Assembly: GCA_040388605.1 (NCBI GenBank)
Contig: JAZKBN010000031.1
Location: 62,001-126,000, forward strand
Length of the DNA stretch: 64,000 bases
Origin: JAZKBN01 sp040388605
GTDB lineage: Bacteria; Bacteroidota; Bacteroidia; Cytophagales; Flexibacteraceae
Reading direction: 5' to 3'
The notes beneath the pieces are model-generated. The model was given only the letters and a program-made list of their open reading frames with translations. It had not been told where the DNA came from and did no database searches. Made by a program: the position numbers and the translations under genes. This document shows positions 53,050 through 62,487 of this stretch, piece after piece. The first letter of the stretch is position 1. Each line of letters begins with the position of its first letter.

Positions 53050-53979
53050 ATGGCAGATCCGGGAACACCCCGCAAGAGCAGGGGCGGCATATTTTTCCTC
53101 ATTATCATTTTACTGGTTCTTTTGAACGTGGTAATGTGGTACTTCAACGTAAACTCGCGTAAAGAGGTTGAAGTAAAGGACACTGCTTTGGCTCAGAAGG
53201 AAGATGAATTAAAAGTTGCCCGCGTTCAGCTTGATTCTATAAAATCAGTACTGAACGATAAGATTGCCGAAGTTGCCAAACTGGGCGGCGATACCACCGA
53301 GCTGCACAACATGATGCGCAAGCTTGAGCGCGACCTTAAATCTGCACGCGGGGCTCGTACCGGCGATATTCGTAAGATTAAGGAGCTGGCCGAAAGGGTT
53401 GAAGAATATGAAGAGGAGCTCGGCAAGCGCGATGAGGAAATTGCCAAGCTGAAAGCTGAGCGCGACCAGATGTTTGAAGACAACAAGAGCCTGAAAACCA
53501 ATATGGCCGCACGCGAAGATTCTATTGCAGCCATGAGCCGCCATACCAAAGACCTCGCAGATAAAGTGGCTACTGCTGCTATTCTGCGTGCCGAAAACGT
53601 TAAGGTGAGCACAATAGATGCCAAAGGCAAAGAGCATGGCGGCGAAGCCAGCTACCGCGCCAAAAAGGTAGATAAAATTAAAGTAAGCTTTAACCTTGCC
53701 GAAAACAAGCTGGCCAAGGTTGAAAACAAAGATGTGTACCTGGTAGTACAGGCGCCTGACGGTACCACCCTCAGCGATCTTAGCCTGGGCGGCGGCTCTT
53801 TCTCGGCAGACGGAAAAGAATTGCAGTACACCAGCAAGCAAAGCGTATTGTATGAATACACCAAACCCGGTGTGGTTTTCGTGTACGGCAAAGGCAGCCC
53901 CCTGGCAGCCGGAGGATACAATGTTGAAATTTATTGCGAAGGCACTAAAATAGGAACAGGCAGCTTTGCCATTAAATAA
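53050..53979 (+). CDS. Membrane-anchored coiled-coil protein of unknown function
   Basis: The 309-residue protein has a short cytoplasmic N-terminus, one span (GIFFLIIILLVLLNVVMWYF, residues about 13-32), a charged coiled coil from 40 to about 175 and a beta-sandwich-like C-terminal domain (YRAKKVDKIKVSFNLAEN; FVYGKGSPLAAGGYNVEIYCEG). The layout resembles envelope organisers that span the periplasm, but I recognise no specific family. It has a terminator downstream. Confidence 0.75.
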   Translation: MADPGTPRKSRGGIFFLIIILLVLLNVVMWYFNVNSRKEVEVKDTALAQKEDELKVARVQLDSIKSVLNDKIAEVAKLGGDTTELHNMMRKLERDLKSARGARTGDIRKIKELAERVEEYEEELGKRDEEIAKLKAERDQMFEDNKSLKTNMAAREDSIAAMSRHTKDLADKVATAAILRAENVKVSTIDAKGKEHGGEASYRAKKVDKIKVSFNLAENKLAKVENKDVYLVVQAPDGTTLSDLSLGGGSFSADGKELQYTSKQSVLYEYTKPGVVFVYGKGSPLAAGGYNVEIYCEGTKIGTGSFAIK

Positions 53980-54293
53980 TAATGCTTATCGGGGTTCGGC
54001 AAATGTATAAGTTCCGCATGGCCGCCTCAGGGCAAAATAATTCAGGAGGGCTGCAATTTGCAGCCCTTTCTGTTTTAAGCAATTAGCAGTTGAGCATTCA
54101 TAAAGGCTTAATTTAACCGGCAAAAATGCTTAGTATTGTTTTACGTACCCTACTGAACAGTCTAAAGCAGGTTCAGTTAACAGAACAATAAATTTATAAA
54201 GTTGAGCAGCAAATAGCTTTCAGGCAATTTGTATCTGTCTTAACCACCTGTTTCCCGGCATGCCGGAAAGTAAAAAGCGCCAACAGCTCATAC
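53980..54293. other. Intergenic region of about 310 bases
   Basis: Holds the terminator at 54047-54076; otherwise AT-rich sequence with no gene. Confidence 0.5.
54047..54076 (+). terminator. Intrinsic terminator after the coiled-coil gene
   Basis: AGGGCTGC (54047-54054) and GCAGCCCT (54060-54067) form a perfect eight-base stem with an AATTT loop, then TTCTGTTTT. Confidence 0.88.
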
Positions 54294-55040
54294 ATGCAAA
54301 CCCAGGCACCTCCCGCCATAGCCGTAGATATTTTTATTCCCTGCTTTATAGACCAGCTGTTTCCTGAAACAGGATTCAATATGGTGAAGGTGCTGGAAAA
54401 GCTGGGCTGTAACGTACATTATAACCCCAACCAAACCTGTTGCGGTCAGCCGGCTATGAACGCCGGGTTTTTCGATGATGCGGTAGAGGTTGCCACCAAA
54501 TTTATTGACGACTTCAGCGGCGAGAGATTTGTTGTGGCGCCGTCGGCAAGCTGTGTGGGCATGGTGCGCAATGCTTACAGCAAGCTCTTTGAAGGCAGTT
54601 TGCAGCAGGCTCCTTATAACAAGCTTCGCAGGCGTGTTTACGAGTTTACCGAGTTCCTGACCATGGTGCTCAAAGTTGAAAAAATTGAAGGCGCAAGCCT
54701 GAAAGGCATAGCAGCCTACCACGACAGCTGCAGCGCCCTGCGCGAATGCGGCATTTTTGCCGGTCCGCGAAAGCTGTTAAGCAATGTATCCGGCCTCGAC
54801 CTGCGCAATATTGCCGACAACGATAACTGCTGCGGCTTCGGGGGCACCTTTGCTGTTAAATTCGAGGCCATCAGCACGGCCATGGCAGCGCAAAAGCTGG
54901 AAAATGTTATTGCAGTTGGCGCTGAGTACATTATAAGTACCGACAGCAGCTGCCTTCTACAGCTTGATGCCTATATCCGCAAAGAGAAAATGAATATTAG
55001 GTGCCTGCACGTGGCCGATGTTTTGGCATCGGGCTGGTGA
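54294..55040 (+). CDS. LutA/GlcF-like (Fe-S)-binding CCG-domain protein
   Basis: The 248-residue protein has two CCG domains: the first with IPCFIDQLFPETG and NQTCCGQPAMNAG, the second with YHDSCSALRECG and NDNCCGFGGTFAVKF, plus a later SSCLLQLDAYI. The length is that of LutA, the Fe-S subunit of lactate or glycolate oxidation. The partner LutB/LutC genes are not in the window, so it may act alone or with genes elsewhere. Cys sets are complete. Confidence 0.9.
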   Translation: MQTQAPPAIAVDIFIPCFIDQLFPETGFNMVKVLEKLGCNVHYNPNQTCCGQPAMNAGFFDDAVEVATKFIDDFSGERFVVAPSASCVGMVRNAYSKLFEGSLQQAPYNKLRRRVYEFTEFLTMVLKVEKIEGASLKGIAAYHDSCSALRECGIFAGPRKLLSNVSGLDLRNIADNDNCCGFGGTFAVKFEAISTAMAAQKLENVIAVGAEYIISTDSSCLLQLDAYIRKEKMNIRCLHVADVLASGW

Positions 55041-55092
55041 GGGTAAACAAACCGGCTTTCAGTTAAAAAAACGCAGCATAAACTCAGGCGAT

Positions 55093-55539
55093 ATGTTCAG
55101 GCTAAGCAAGTTCAATTTAGTTCTTTTCGCTTATTTAAAGTATGCGCTGCTTTGCCTAGTTCTTGTCTTTTTCGGAAACAGGCTGGAAAGTATGGTGCTT
55201 AGCAAGGGTAAAACCTTTGGAGACTTGTTCTTTAGTGTTTTAAACTACGTTATGTATTGCCATCTTTATATTATTCCTCTTACAGTTTTATGGGCAGGCC
55301 CGTATTTGCTTTCCAGGTACATTAAGTACCTGCCTGCCTTTGCAATCTACATCAGTACCCTGCTGTTTTCAGATGCCCTTTTTTATGTTGAAATGTGCGT
55401 TGGCAGCGGACCTAAGGATTTTTATTTCCTGGTTCAAATCAGCATTGGTGCGGGCCTGTTCTTACTTATGTTCTTTAAGCATATTCCGCGCAGCATGGCT
55501 TTCAGCAGCTTAGGCAAATGCCCGAAATGGGGTATTTAA
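55093..55539 (+). CDS. Small integral membrane protein
   Basis: From ATG 55093, 148 residues with four hydrophobic spans (LVLFAYLKYALLCLVLVFF, MYCHLYIIPLTVLWAG, FAIYISTLLFSDALFYV, LVQISIGAGLFLLMFF). No family recognised. It starts 52 bases after the LutA-like gene, perhaps in the same operon. Confidence 0.6.
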   Translation: MFRLSKFNLVLFAYLKYALLCLVLVFFGNRLESMVLSKGKTFGDLFFSVLNYVMYCHLYIIPLTVLWAGPYLLSRYIKYLPAFAIYISTLLFSDALFYVEMCVGSGPKDFYFLVQISIGAGLFLLMFFKHIPRSMAFSSLGKCPKWGI

Positions 55540-55632
55540 AATACGGCTACAGAATTTAATCCTACATTATAAAAAGCTGTCTGTCGGTATTAACAGCCAT
55601 ATTTGCAGGGAAGCATCTGCACCCGACCGACC

Positions 55633-55845
55633 ATGAAAGAAACCGTTTTTGTCCGTTCTCTGAAAGACGATACATATATTCCTGTTCAGGCCGAAATTAA
55701 GGCTTACGCCGTTTACCTGCTCAACGATACAGACAAATACAACCCTGTTGAGGAAGCATGGGAGTTTCCGCCCGGTACATTGGTACGCGTACAGGCCATA
55801 GATTTTAATTTCGGCAGCGGGCTTGTGGCTGTTGATTTGGCCTGA
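55633..55845 (+). CDS. Small protein of unknown function
   Basis: From ATG 55633, 70 residues; an upstream in-frame start at 55603 would add ten residues. The body is beta-rich (FVRSLKDDTYIPVQAEIKAYAVYLL; FPPGTLVRVQAIDFNFG). No signal or membrane segment. It lies 86 bases before the DUF1501 gene. Confidence 0.5.
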   Translation: MKETVFVRSLKDDTYIPVQAEIKAYAVYLLNDTDKYNPVEEAWEFPPGTLVRVQAIDFNFGSGLVAVDLA

Positions 55846-55931
55846 CAGCCAATCAGGCTTCCTGCAATAAGCGCCATGCTTCTGCGTATTTTCATATATT
55901 GCATTAATCAGCCGCAATCAAAGCCAAGTAC

Positions 55932-57140
55932 ATGAACCGCCGACACTTCCTGCAAAACACCGCACTTGCCACCGCCGGCACCATGCTGATTCCCGCTTTC
56001 CTGAAAAGCTATGAGCTGCAGGCTGCACCCGGCCTCAGCGAACGTGTGCTGGTGGTGGTGCAGCTCAGCGGCGGTAATGATGGCCTGAACACTGTTGTCC
56101 CCTTCCGGGCAGATCCTTATTACCAATTGCGGCCGTCAATAGCCATTGCAAAGGAAAAGCTTATCAGCCTCACAGATGAGCTTGGCTTTAACCCGGCCCT
56201 TACCGGCTTCAAGAGCCTTTGGGACGATGGCCTGCTCAATATTGTAAATTCCGTAGGCTACCCAAACCCTGACCGCAGCCACTTCCGCAGCATGGATATA
56301 TGGCATACGGCCTCTGATTCAGATAAGTACCTGTACAGCGGCTGGCTTGGCCGTTACCTTGATGCCCAATGCTCGGGCACTGCCGCATGCACACCTTATG
56401 ACGCCATAGAGGTTGACGATAGTCTTGGTTTGGCAATGAAAGGCGTTCGCAGCAAGGGTTTGGCGCTCACCAACCCGCAGCAGTACTACCAGGCCACCCA
56501 AAACGCTTTTGCCGAAAGCCTGAGCAGGCACATACCGGGGCATGATGAGAATGAGCAGGTAAGCTACCTCTACCGCACCCTTGCCGAAACAGTAAGCAGC
56601 GCCGGCTATATTTACGACAAGAGCAAAATTTACAAAACCACGGCCCAATACCCTTATACCGATCTCGGTAAGCAGTTGAAAACTGTTGCAGAACTTATTA
56701 TATCGGGCCTGAAAACGAATGTGTACTACGTAAGCATATCCGGTTTCGATACCCACATCAGGCAGAATGCTCAGCAGGATAAATTGCTTGAAGACACCGC
56801 CAAAGCCCTTAAAGTTTTTACCGACGACCTGAAAGCCAACCATAAGCTTGATGATGTGCTGGTTATGGCTTTTTCGGAATTCGGGCGCAGGGTAAAGCAG
56901 AATGCATCTAACGGCACCGACCACGGTACCGCGAACAACCTCTTTTTAATAGGCAGCAAGCTGGCCAAACCGGGTTTCATTAACCCGGCACCTGATCTGT
57001 CTGATTTGCAGGACGGGGACCTCAAATTCAAAACCGATTTCAGGCAGATTTATGCCGCCCTTCTCCGCGACTGGCTTGGCGCAAACGATAAGGAAATTTT
57101 GGGGCATCAGTTCGATGCGCTTAAATTGGTAAAGGCCTGA
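55932..57140 (+). CDS. DUF1501 family protein, probably Tat-exported
   Basis: The 402-residue protein begins MNRRHFLQNTALATAGTMLIP, a twin-arginine signal (R3-R4) of the pattern usual for DUF1501 proteins. The body shows VVVQLSGGNDGLNTVVPF, NPDRSHFRSMDIWHTA, SISGFDTHIRQ and a C-terminal MAFSEFGRRVKQN-GTDHGT, matching the sulfatase-like DUF1501 fold. It usually pairs with a DUF1800 gene; none is visible here. Function not established. Confidence 0.9.
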   Translation: MNRRHFLQNTALATAGTMLIPAFLKSYELQAAPGLSERVLVVVQLSGGNDGLNTVVPFRADPYYQLRPSIAIAKEKLISLTDELGFNPALTGFKSLWDDGLLNIVNSVGYPNPDRSHFRSMDIWHTASDSDKYLYSGWLGRYLDAQCSGTAACTPYDAIEVDDSLGLAMKGVRSKGLALTNPQQYYQATQNAFAESLSRHIPGHDENEQVSYLYRTLAETVSSAGYIYDKSKIYKTTAQYPYTDLGKQLKTVAELIISGLKTNVYYVSISGFDTHIRQNAQQDKLLEDTAKALKVFTDDLKANHKLDDVLVMAFSEFGRRVKQNASNGTDHGTANNLFLIGSKLAKPGFINPAPDLSDLQDGDLKFKTDFRQIYAALLRDWLGANDKEILGHQFDALKLVKA

Positions 57141-57552
57141 TTTTTATGTAACACAGGCAGGATTCAGCCTGAAGCAGACAGGCTGAATCCTGCCCCAACC
57201 CCTAATATTCCATTACGTAATTGTTAAGCTTTAAAAATAATTTAGTTATTTTTAAATACCTCAGGCTTAGTTGCCGCGTAGCTGCACGGTCAAAAACTGA
57301 AAATATTTTTAAACAGACACGGCATGCAGATTAATTTAGAACTGTTTCTTAGTCAGTATTTTATCATTGTCTTTTTTTGATTTTGAACTGAACAAATTAC
57401 TTGCTGAACTCCCTGTTTTCAATTTCGGCCAACCCGGATACCGTTTAATTCCGGGTGAGAACCAGGCGCCTTAAAATGGTTAAGCGCTGAATTTCATTTA
57501 ACTGCATGTAGTTATAGTTAAATTGCAGGCTCAATTAAAACATGATTGAAGC
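57141..57552. other. Intergenic region of about 410 bases
   Basis: Contains the long hairpin at 57156-57194 and otherwise AT-rich sequence leading to the start of the repeat protein. No Bacteroidota promoter match is clear. Confidence 0.5.
57156..57194. terminator. Perfect 16-base inverted repeat after the DUF1501 gene
   Basis: GGCAGGATTCAGCCTG and its exact reverse complement flank a seven-base loop. No T run follows, so it may be a terminator of the Bacteroidota type without U tract, or an RNA-stabilising hairpin. Confidence 0.55.
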
Positions 57553-60500
57553 ATGACAAGAAAATTACTGAGCCTTATTTTGCCTTTTGCCATACTGTCT
57601 TTCGGGGCAATTGCACAACCAATAATACCCATTTCAACGGCAAGGAATCTGAGCGCGACTTCTGTGCGCGTTCAGGGTACCGTGCTGAATAACGGTGAGC
57701 TGGGAACCATCAGGTATATTCAGGATGCATCCGGTGAAGCCGTTGCCGTTTATAATGCCTCTTACTTTACAACAAATCTTATCAACATTGGCGACAGCCT
57801 GGATGTTACCGGCATTGTTGCCAACTACAACAACCTGGCAGAATTTGGTACCACGGGCAAACCGGCCACAATCAGCCTGATTTCAACCGGCGCACATGTG
57901 CCGGCCGCTATAGAGTTCAGCCGGGCCAACTGGGCATCGGCTTTTAATGAGGCTTATGAAGGCAAGCTTGTTCGGCTTCGTCGAGTTCCGAATATTGTGC
58001 GTGTGGGAGGTTCTAACGGAAGCCTGTTTACAGGTAATACCAATTACACTTTGGCCGGGAATACAACTTTACTCTTAAGGGCAAATACCGGTGTGTCGGT
58101 TGTTGGCACTCCGCTCCCCCTTGATACTTTTGATGTAACCGGCATTATGTCGCAGTTCTGTACAAGCCCTGCAACCGGCTGCACAAGCGGCTACCAATTG
58201 CTTGTAACTACGGCAAACGATATATCTTATGTACCGGCACCTTTAATAAGCTTAGCCGGGTCGGCAAACCTTTGCAGCGGCGAAGGGCCTGTAACTTTAA
58301 GCGCCCCGGCCGGGTACGAAGCCTATAGCTGGAGCAACGGGGCAAACACCCAAAGCATTACTGTATCTGAAGCAGGCAATTATACTGTTCAGGTACAGGA
58401 AGGCGGCGTGTTTTCTTTGCCAAGCCTTCCGGTTCCTGTTACAGGAGAAATAAAAAACGTGGTATTGCAGGCAAATGCCGGTACAGTATTGTGCCAAAAC
58501 ACGCCTGCATTATTGCTTAGCCCTGAAGTTACAGGTTCAGGAGGTATTGATTCCTGGACCCGTAACGGCATATTCTATACAATTGATAATGCAGGCGCAG
58601 CAATTACCGTTTCGCAGCCGGGCAATTATGCTTACAGGCATATTGAAAACGGCTGCACAAGCTTAACGAGCAATACAGTTACTGTAAGCACAGCGCCTGT
58701 TCCGGTAATTAATGCCGAAGGGCCCCTGACTTTCTGCCTCGGCGGAAGCGTAACCTTAACAAGCTCTAACCCGCTTAACAACCTTTGGAGCAATGGCCAG
58801 GCAGGTGAAAGCATAACTGTAACTGCCTCGGGTATTTATGCTGTGCAAACAGTTGAAAACGGCTGCACTTCGGCTTTGAGCAATGTAATTAACGTTGCGG
58901 TTAAGCCCCTGCCTGTTGCCCCTACTGTTATTGAGCAAAGCGCCGCAGTTTTTTGCGAGGGCGGCAGTGTTGTGCTCAGTTCATCGGCAGTTAACGGTAA
59001 CCTGTGGAGCACCGGTGAAACCACCCGGGATATTACTGTAAGCACAAGCGGGTTTTATTATGCAAAAACTATTGAAAACGGCTGTACATCGGTTGTGAGC
59101 AATTTTGTGGAAGTCAGGGTAAATACAATACCTGCTGCGCCAAATGTAACTGCGCAAGGCTCGCTTACATTCTGCGAAGGAAGCATGGTAACCCTGCATT
59201 CCGATGCGGCATCCGGTAACATCTGGAGCAACGGCGAAACAACACAGGATATAGTTGTAAGCAATGCCGGTGATTATTCGGTAAGGCAGCAGGTAAGCGG
59301 CTGCACATCGGCGGTAAGCCGGGTTTCAAGCGTTACAGTTACGCCGCTCCCGACAGCAGGTACCATATCGGCTAACGGTCCCTTAACGTTTTGCGAAGGA
59401 AGCAGCATAACGCTCACTTCATCTTTGGCAACAGGTAACCTTTGGAGCACCAATGAAACCGGCCCTTTCATTAACCTGATTGAGGGCTCAACCATAACCC
59501 TGAGGCAAGTTTCAAACGGATGCACCAGCCTGCCTTCAGCACCCGTTGTTGTAACTGTAAATTCAGCTGTGCCGAGACCGGCAGTAACAACATCGGGTCC
59601 GCTTACATTCTGCAACGGCAATACTGTTACGCTTACATCTAACTATGCCAACGGAAATGTTTGGAGCAACGGGGAAACCACGCAAAGCATTACAGTCAGC
59701 GAAAGCGGCAATTATTCGGTTTTGAACATTACAAACGGATGCACATCTGAAAGCAGCCCGGTTTCGGCGGTAACGGTAAATGCGGTGCCTGCAAAACCTC
59801 TGATAAGCGCATCGGGGCCAATCGTATTTTGTGATGGCGGTTCGGTAACGCTGACATCATCGGCAGCAGCGGGCAATGTTTGGAGCACGGGCGAAAGCAC
59901 CCAAAGCATTACCGTAAATGCAACAGGCACCTACACGGTTTCTAATGTGGCAAGCGGCTGCACATCGGTTGTAAGCGAAGCTGCCGTTGTTACTGTGAGA
60001 GCCATGCCTGCCATTCCCAATATTTCAGCATCAGGCTCATTGGCAATTTGCAGCGGTGGTTCAGTTACCCTTACCTCTGACAGGGCGAGCGACAACCTTT
60101 GGAGCACGGGCGAAACCACTGAAAGCATAACAGTAAGCGCAGCAGGCAGCTATACCCTGCAAGGCGTATCTTCGGGCTGCACAAGCGCGGTTTCTGCAGC
60201 GGCAGTTGTTAGGGTAAATATGCCATCGGCCTCAACACTGAATGAGTTTGTATGCCCCGGCATTTACAATTTCGGCGATTTAATGATCAGCTTGCCGGGT
60301 ACCTACAACCGCACCCTGCCAAACGCCGCAGGCTGCGACAGCATTATAACCCTGAACCTGACATGGAAGCCTACAAGCGCTGTAAGCTTAAACCAAAGCA
60401 TTTGCCGGGGCGAAAGCTTTACGTTTAATGCGCAAACCTATACCGCTGCCGGCACCTATACCGCAAGGAACCTGAACAGGTTCGGATGTGACAGCACCAT

Positions 60501-60969
60501 TACGCTTAACTTAACCGTTAACCCGCTGCCTGCTGTACCATTAATTACACGAAGCAGCGACAGCCTGCTCACTACAGCCACAGGCACTCTTCTTTGGATG
60601 ATTGACGACAATGCTATTCCCGGAGCAAACGGCAGGTTCATTATCCCGACAGCCAACGGCAACTATTCTGTTAAGGTAACAGATACCAACGGCTGCAGCA
60701 GTAAATCGGAATATTTTAACTTTGTGCTGAGCACAGAACCACGTATTTCAGGTGCTTATGGCTTTAAGCTGCATCCAAACCCTGCAAGTGTTAACATTGT
60801 GCTCAACGGCCTTTCAGCCGGCACCGAAGTAAACATTAGCAACCTGCTTGGCCAGGTTGTTTTACAGGAAGCTTACAACGGAACAGGCATTCACATTGCC
60901 GGCCTGCCGATCGGCATGTACCTTGTAAACACCAAGGGCAGGGGAATGCAACGCTTCGTGAAAGAGTAA
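57553..60969 (+). CDS. Large T9SS surface protein with Ig-like tandem repeats
   Basis: The 1138-residue protein has a signal peptide (ILPFAILSFGAIAQ), an OB-fold-like domain to about residue 235 (VRVQGTVLNNGELGTIRYIQDASG), then nine Ig-like repeats of about 72 residues. Seven are tight (58708 to about 60230), each with GP-TFC-GGSVTLTS, N-WS-GETT-SITVS-SG-Y and a GCTS-S ending. Two CDSI(I)TLNLT modules, an Ig-like domain and a T9SS sorting domain (KLHPNPASVNIVLNG) follow. It should be exported by T9SS to the surface as an adhesin or structural fibre. The repeats differ at DNA level, so they are not very recent. Confidence 0.9.
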   Translation: MTRKLLSLILPFAILSFGAIAQPIIPISTARNLSATSVRVQGTVLNNGELGTIRYIQDASGEAVAVYNASYFTTNLINIGDSLDVTGIVANYNNLAEFGTTGKPATISLISTGAHVPAAIEFSRANWASAFNEAYEGKLVRLRRVPNIVRVGGSNGSLFTGNTNYTLAGNTTLLLRANTGVSVVGTPLPLDTFDVTGIMSQFCTSPATGCTSGYQLLVTTANDISYVPAPLISLAGSANLCSGEGPVTLSAPAGYEAYSWSNGANTQSITVSEAGNYTVQVQEGGVFSLPSLPVPVTGEIKNVVLQANAGTVLCQNTPALLLSPEVTGSGGIDSWTRNGIFYTIDNAGAAITVSQPGNYAYRHIENGCTSLTSNTVTVSTAPVPVINAEGPLTFCLGGSVTLTSSNPLNNLWSNGQAGESITVTASGIYAVQTVENGCTSALSNVINVAVKPLPVAPTVIEQSAAVFCEGGSVVLSSSAVNGNLWSTGETTRDITVSTSGFYYAKTIENGCTSVVSNFVEVRVNTIPAAPNVTAQGSLTFCEGSMVTLHSDAASGNIWSNGETTQDIVVSNAGDYSVRQQVSGCTSAVSRVSSVTVTPLPTAGTISANGPLTFCEGSSITLTSSLATGNLWSTNETGPFINLIEGSTITLRQVSNGCTSLPSAPVVVTVNSAVPRPAVTTSGPLTFCNGNTVTLTSNYANGNVWSNGETTQSITVSESGNYSVLNITNGCTSESSPVSAVTVNAVPAKPLISASGPIVFCDGGSVTLTSSAAAGNVWSTGESTQSITVNATGTYTVSNVASGCTSVVSEAAVVTVRAMPAIPNISASGSLAICSGGSVTLTSDRASDNLWSTGETTESITVSAAGSYTLQGVSSGCTSAVSAAAVVRVNMPSASTLNEFVCPGIYNFGDLMISLPGTYNRTLPNAAGCDSIITLNLTWKPTSAVSLNQSICRGESFTFNAQTYTAAGTYTARNLNRFGCDSTITLNLTVNPLPAVPLITRSSDSLLTTATGTLLWMIDDNAIPGANGRFIIPTANGNYSVKVTDTNGCSSKSEYFNFVLSTEPRISGAYGFKLHPNPASVNIVLNGLSAGTEVNISNLLGQVVLQEAYNGTGIHIAGLPIGMYLVNTKGRGMQRFVKE
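58708..60230 (+). repeat. Seven consecutive ~72-residue Ig-like repeats within the surface protein
   Basis: The strongest DNA-level similarity is the GGCAACCT(G/T)TGGAGCAC or AATGTTTGGAGCAACGG block, present in each unit, and the GGCTGCAC(A/T) block at each unit end. Confidence 0.85.
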
Positions 60970-61008
60970 ATATCTGAAGCCTTTAAGAGGCATCATTTAA
61001 AACTGCCG

Positions 61009-61057
61009 GGAGAGCCTGCATGTTGAAAAACAGGCAGGCTCTCCTGTTTTTAGTTTT
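61009..61057 (+). terminator. Intrinsic terminator of the surface-protein gene
   Basis: GGAGAGCCTGC (61009-61019) and GCAGGCTCTCC (61034-61044) form a perfect 11-base stem, followed by TGTTTTTAGTTTTT. Confidence 0.92.
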
Positions 61058-61218
61058 TGGTTAAATGCAGGCTTAGCCTTAACAGGTATAGAAGCCGGCT
61101 GTGCTGCCTGCTCAATATTTAGATTCAGTATAGATAAGAAAAAGCCTTTAAAAGGCTAAAAAAGGCCTTTTTCCTCTGTGTTGAGTCTGTCTTTAGGGTA
61201 CTCACCTGCCCGGCCGAT

Positions 61219-61249
61219 TTGATAATATTGCCTTTCTGTGCTTTATTTG
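61219..61249 (+). promoter_or_regulatory. Candidate promoter of nuoGHI
   Basis: TTG at 61219-61221, a 20-base spacer and TTTATTTG at 61242-61249 (one mismatch to TAnnTTTG), about 90 bases before nuoG. Confidence 0.5.
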
Positions 61250-61341
61250 CTTTAACTATCAGGAATTATGCCTGCTTATTGGGCTAACGCTGCCCGAGCA
61301 GGATATTTTTTCCTGCATACCCGTTTGATTATCAGAACCTA

Positions 61342-62436
61342 ATGGCTAAAATTACTTTCGACGGCATTGAAATAGAAGTGGAAGACGGTTCCACCATTCT
61401 GCAGGCTGCCCGTAAAATTGGCGGCGATGTGGTGCCGCCGGCTATGTGCTATTACTCTTCATTAAAAGGCAGCGGCGGCAAGTGCCGCGCATGCCTGGTG
61501 AAGGTGGCCGCCGGTTCTGCAAAAGACCCTCGCCCAATGCCCAAACTGGTGGCAAGCTGCATTACCCCCGTTCAGGACGGTATGATAGTGGAAAACACCA
61601 CCAATGCCGAGGTTACAGAAACCCGCAAAGGCATTGTTGAGTTCCTGCTCCTGAACCACCCCCTTGATTGCCCTATATGCGACCAGGCCGGTGAGTGCGA
61701 TTTGCAAAACTTCGCCTTCGACCACGGCCGCGTAAAGCAGCGTTATGAGGAAGAGCGCCGCACTTTTGAAAAAATAGACATCGGTCCGCATGTGCAATTG
61801 CACATGACCCGCTGCATACTCTGCTACCGCTGTGTGCATACGGCAGACCAGCTTACCCCCGGCCGTGCCCACGGTGTGCTTAACCGCGGCGACCATGCCG
61901 AAATAAGCACCTACATAGCAAAATCAATAGACAACGAGTTCAGCGGCAACGTGATAGACGTTTGCCCCGTTGGCGCCCTTACCGATAAGACTTTCCGCTT
62001 TAAGCAGCGCGTTTGGTTTACCAAGCCGGTTGATGCGCACCGCAATTGCCCCACCTGTTCAGGCCGGGTAACCTTATGGTACCGCGGCGAGGAAGTGCTG
62101 CGTGTAACCGCCCGCAAAGGCGCTTATAACGAGGTGGCTGCCGAAGACTTCATCTGCAACACCTGCCGTTTCGAAACCAAGGCTACATCTGACTGGACCA
62201 TTGACGGGCCCAAGCATATAGACCGCACTTCGGTAATAGCCAGCAACCATTACGAAGCAGGTACCAAGCAGGCCGTTCATCCTATTCGTGTGGCTGCCGA
62301 AGAGTACAAGAAAATAAACGACCTGCCCCTGCAACCCGGTGATCCCGGTTCGGCAGGACCGGCAAACCCATCTTTGGGAACCAGGGCAAAAATGCCTAAA
62401 CAGCTTGAGGCCAACAGCGGCCCTAAACCGGTTTAA
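61342..62436 (+). CDS. nuoG: NADH-quinone oxidoreductase subunit G (short form)
   Basis: Complex I Fe-S subunit. The 364-residue protein holds the 2Fe-2S domain with C36, C48, C51 and C73, the N5 cluster ligands H106, C110, C113 and C119 (HPLDCPICDQAGEC), two 4Fe-4S sets (CILCYRCV; CPVGALT) and a late CPTC/CNTC pair near residues 237 and 270. The large molybdopterin domain of E. coli NuoG is absent, as in other Bacteroidota. A Pro/Gly-rich tail ends the protein. It opens a nuoGHI unit after a promoter candidate. Confidence 0.94.
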   Translation: MAKITFDGIEIEVEDGSTILQAARKIGGDVVPPAMCYYSSLKGSGGKCRACLVKVAAGSAKDPRPMPKLVASCITPVQDGMIVENTTNAEVTETRKGIVEFLLLNHPLDCPICDQAGECDLQNFAFDHGRVKQRYEEERRTFEKIDIGPHVQLHMTRCILCYRCVHTADQLTPGRAHGVLNRGDHAEISTYIAKSIDNEFSGNVIDVCPVGALTDKTFRFKQRVWFTKPVDAHRNCPTCSGRVTLWYRGEEVLRVTARKGAYNEVAAEDFICNTCRFETKATSDWTIDGPKHIDRTSVIASNHYEAGTKQAVHPIRVAAEEYKKINDLPLQPGDPGSAGPANPSLGTRAKMPKQLEANSGPKPV

Positions 62437-62487
62437 GAATTAACAAGGCAGCAAAATTTCAAAAGACAGCAAGCTTACCTTATATAA

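Larger units (their letters stand above)
60970..61341. other. Intergenic region between the surface protein and nuoG
   Basis: About 370 bases containing the terminator at 61009, a tandem palindrome AGCCTTTAAAAGGCT and AAAAAGGCCTTTTT near 61142-61173, and a promoter candidate for nuoG. No gene. Confidence 0.6.

Noticed and set aside
58708..60230. Regular tandem repeats as a possible CRISPR array
   Set aside because: The period is about 220 bases, in frame, and encodes Ig-like protein domains; there are no short identical repeats with spacers.
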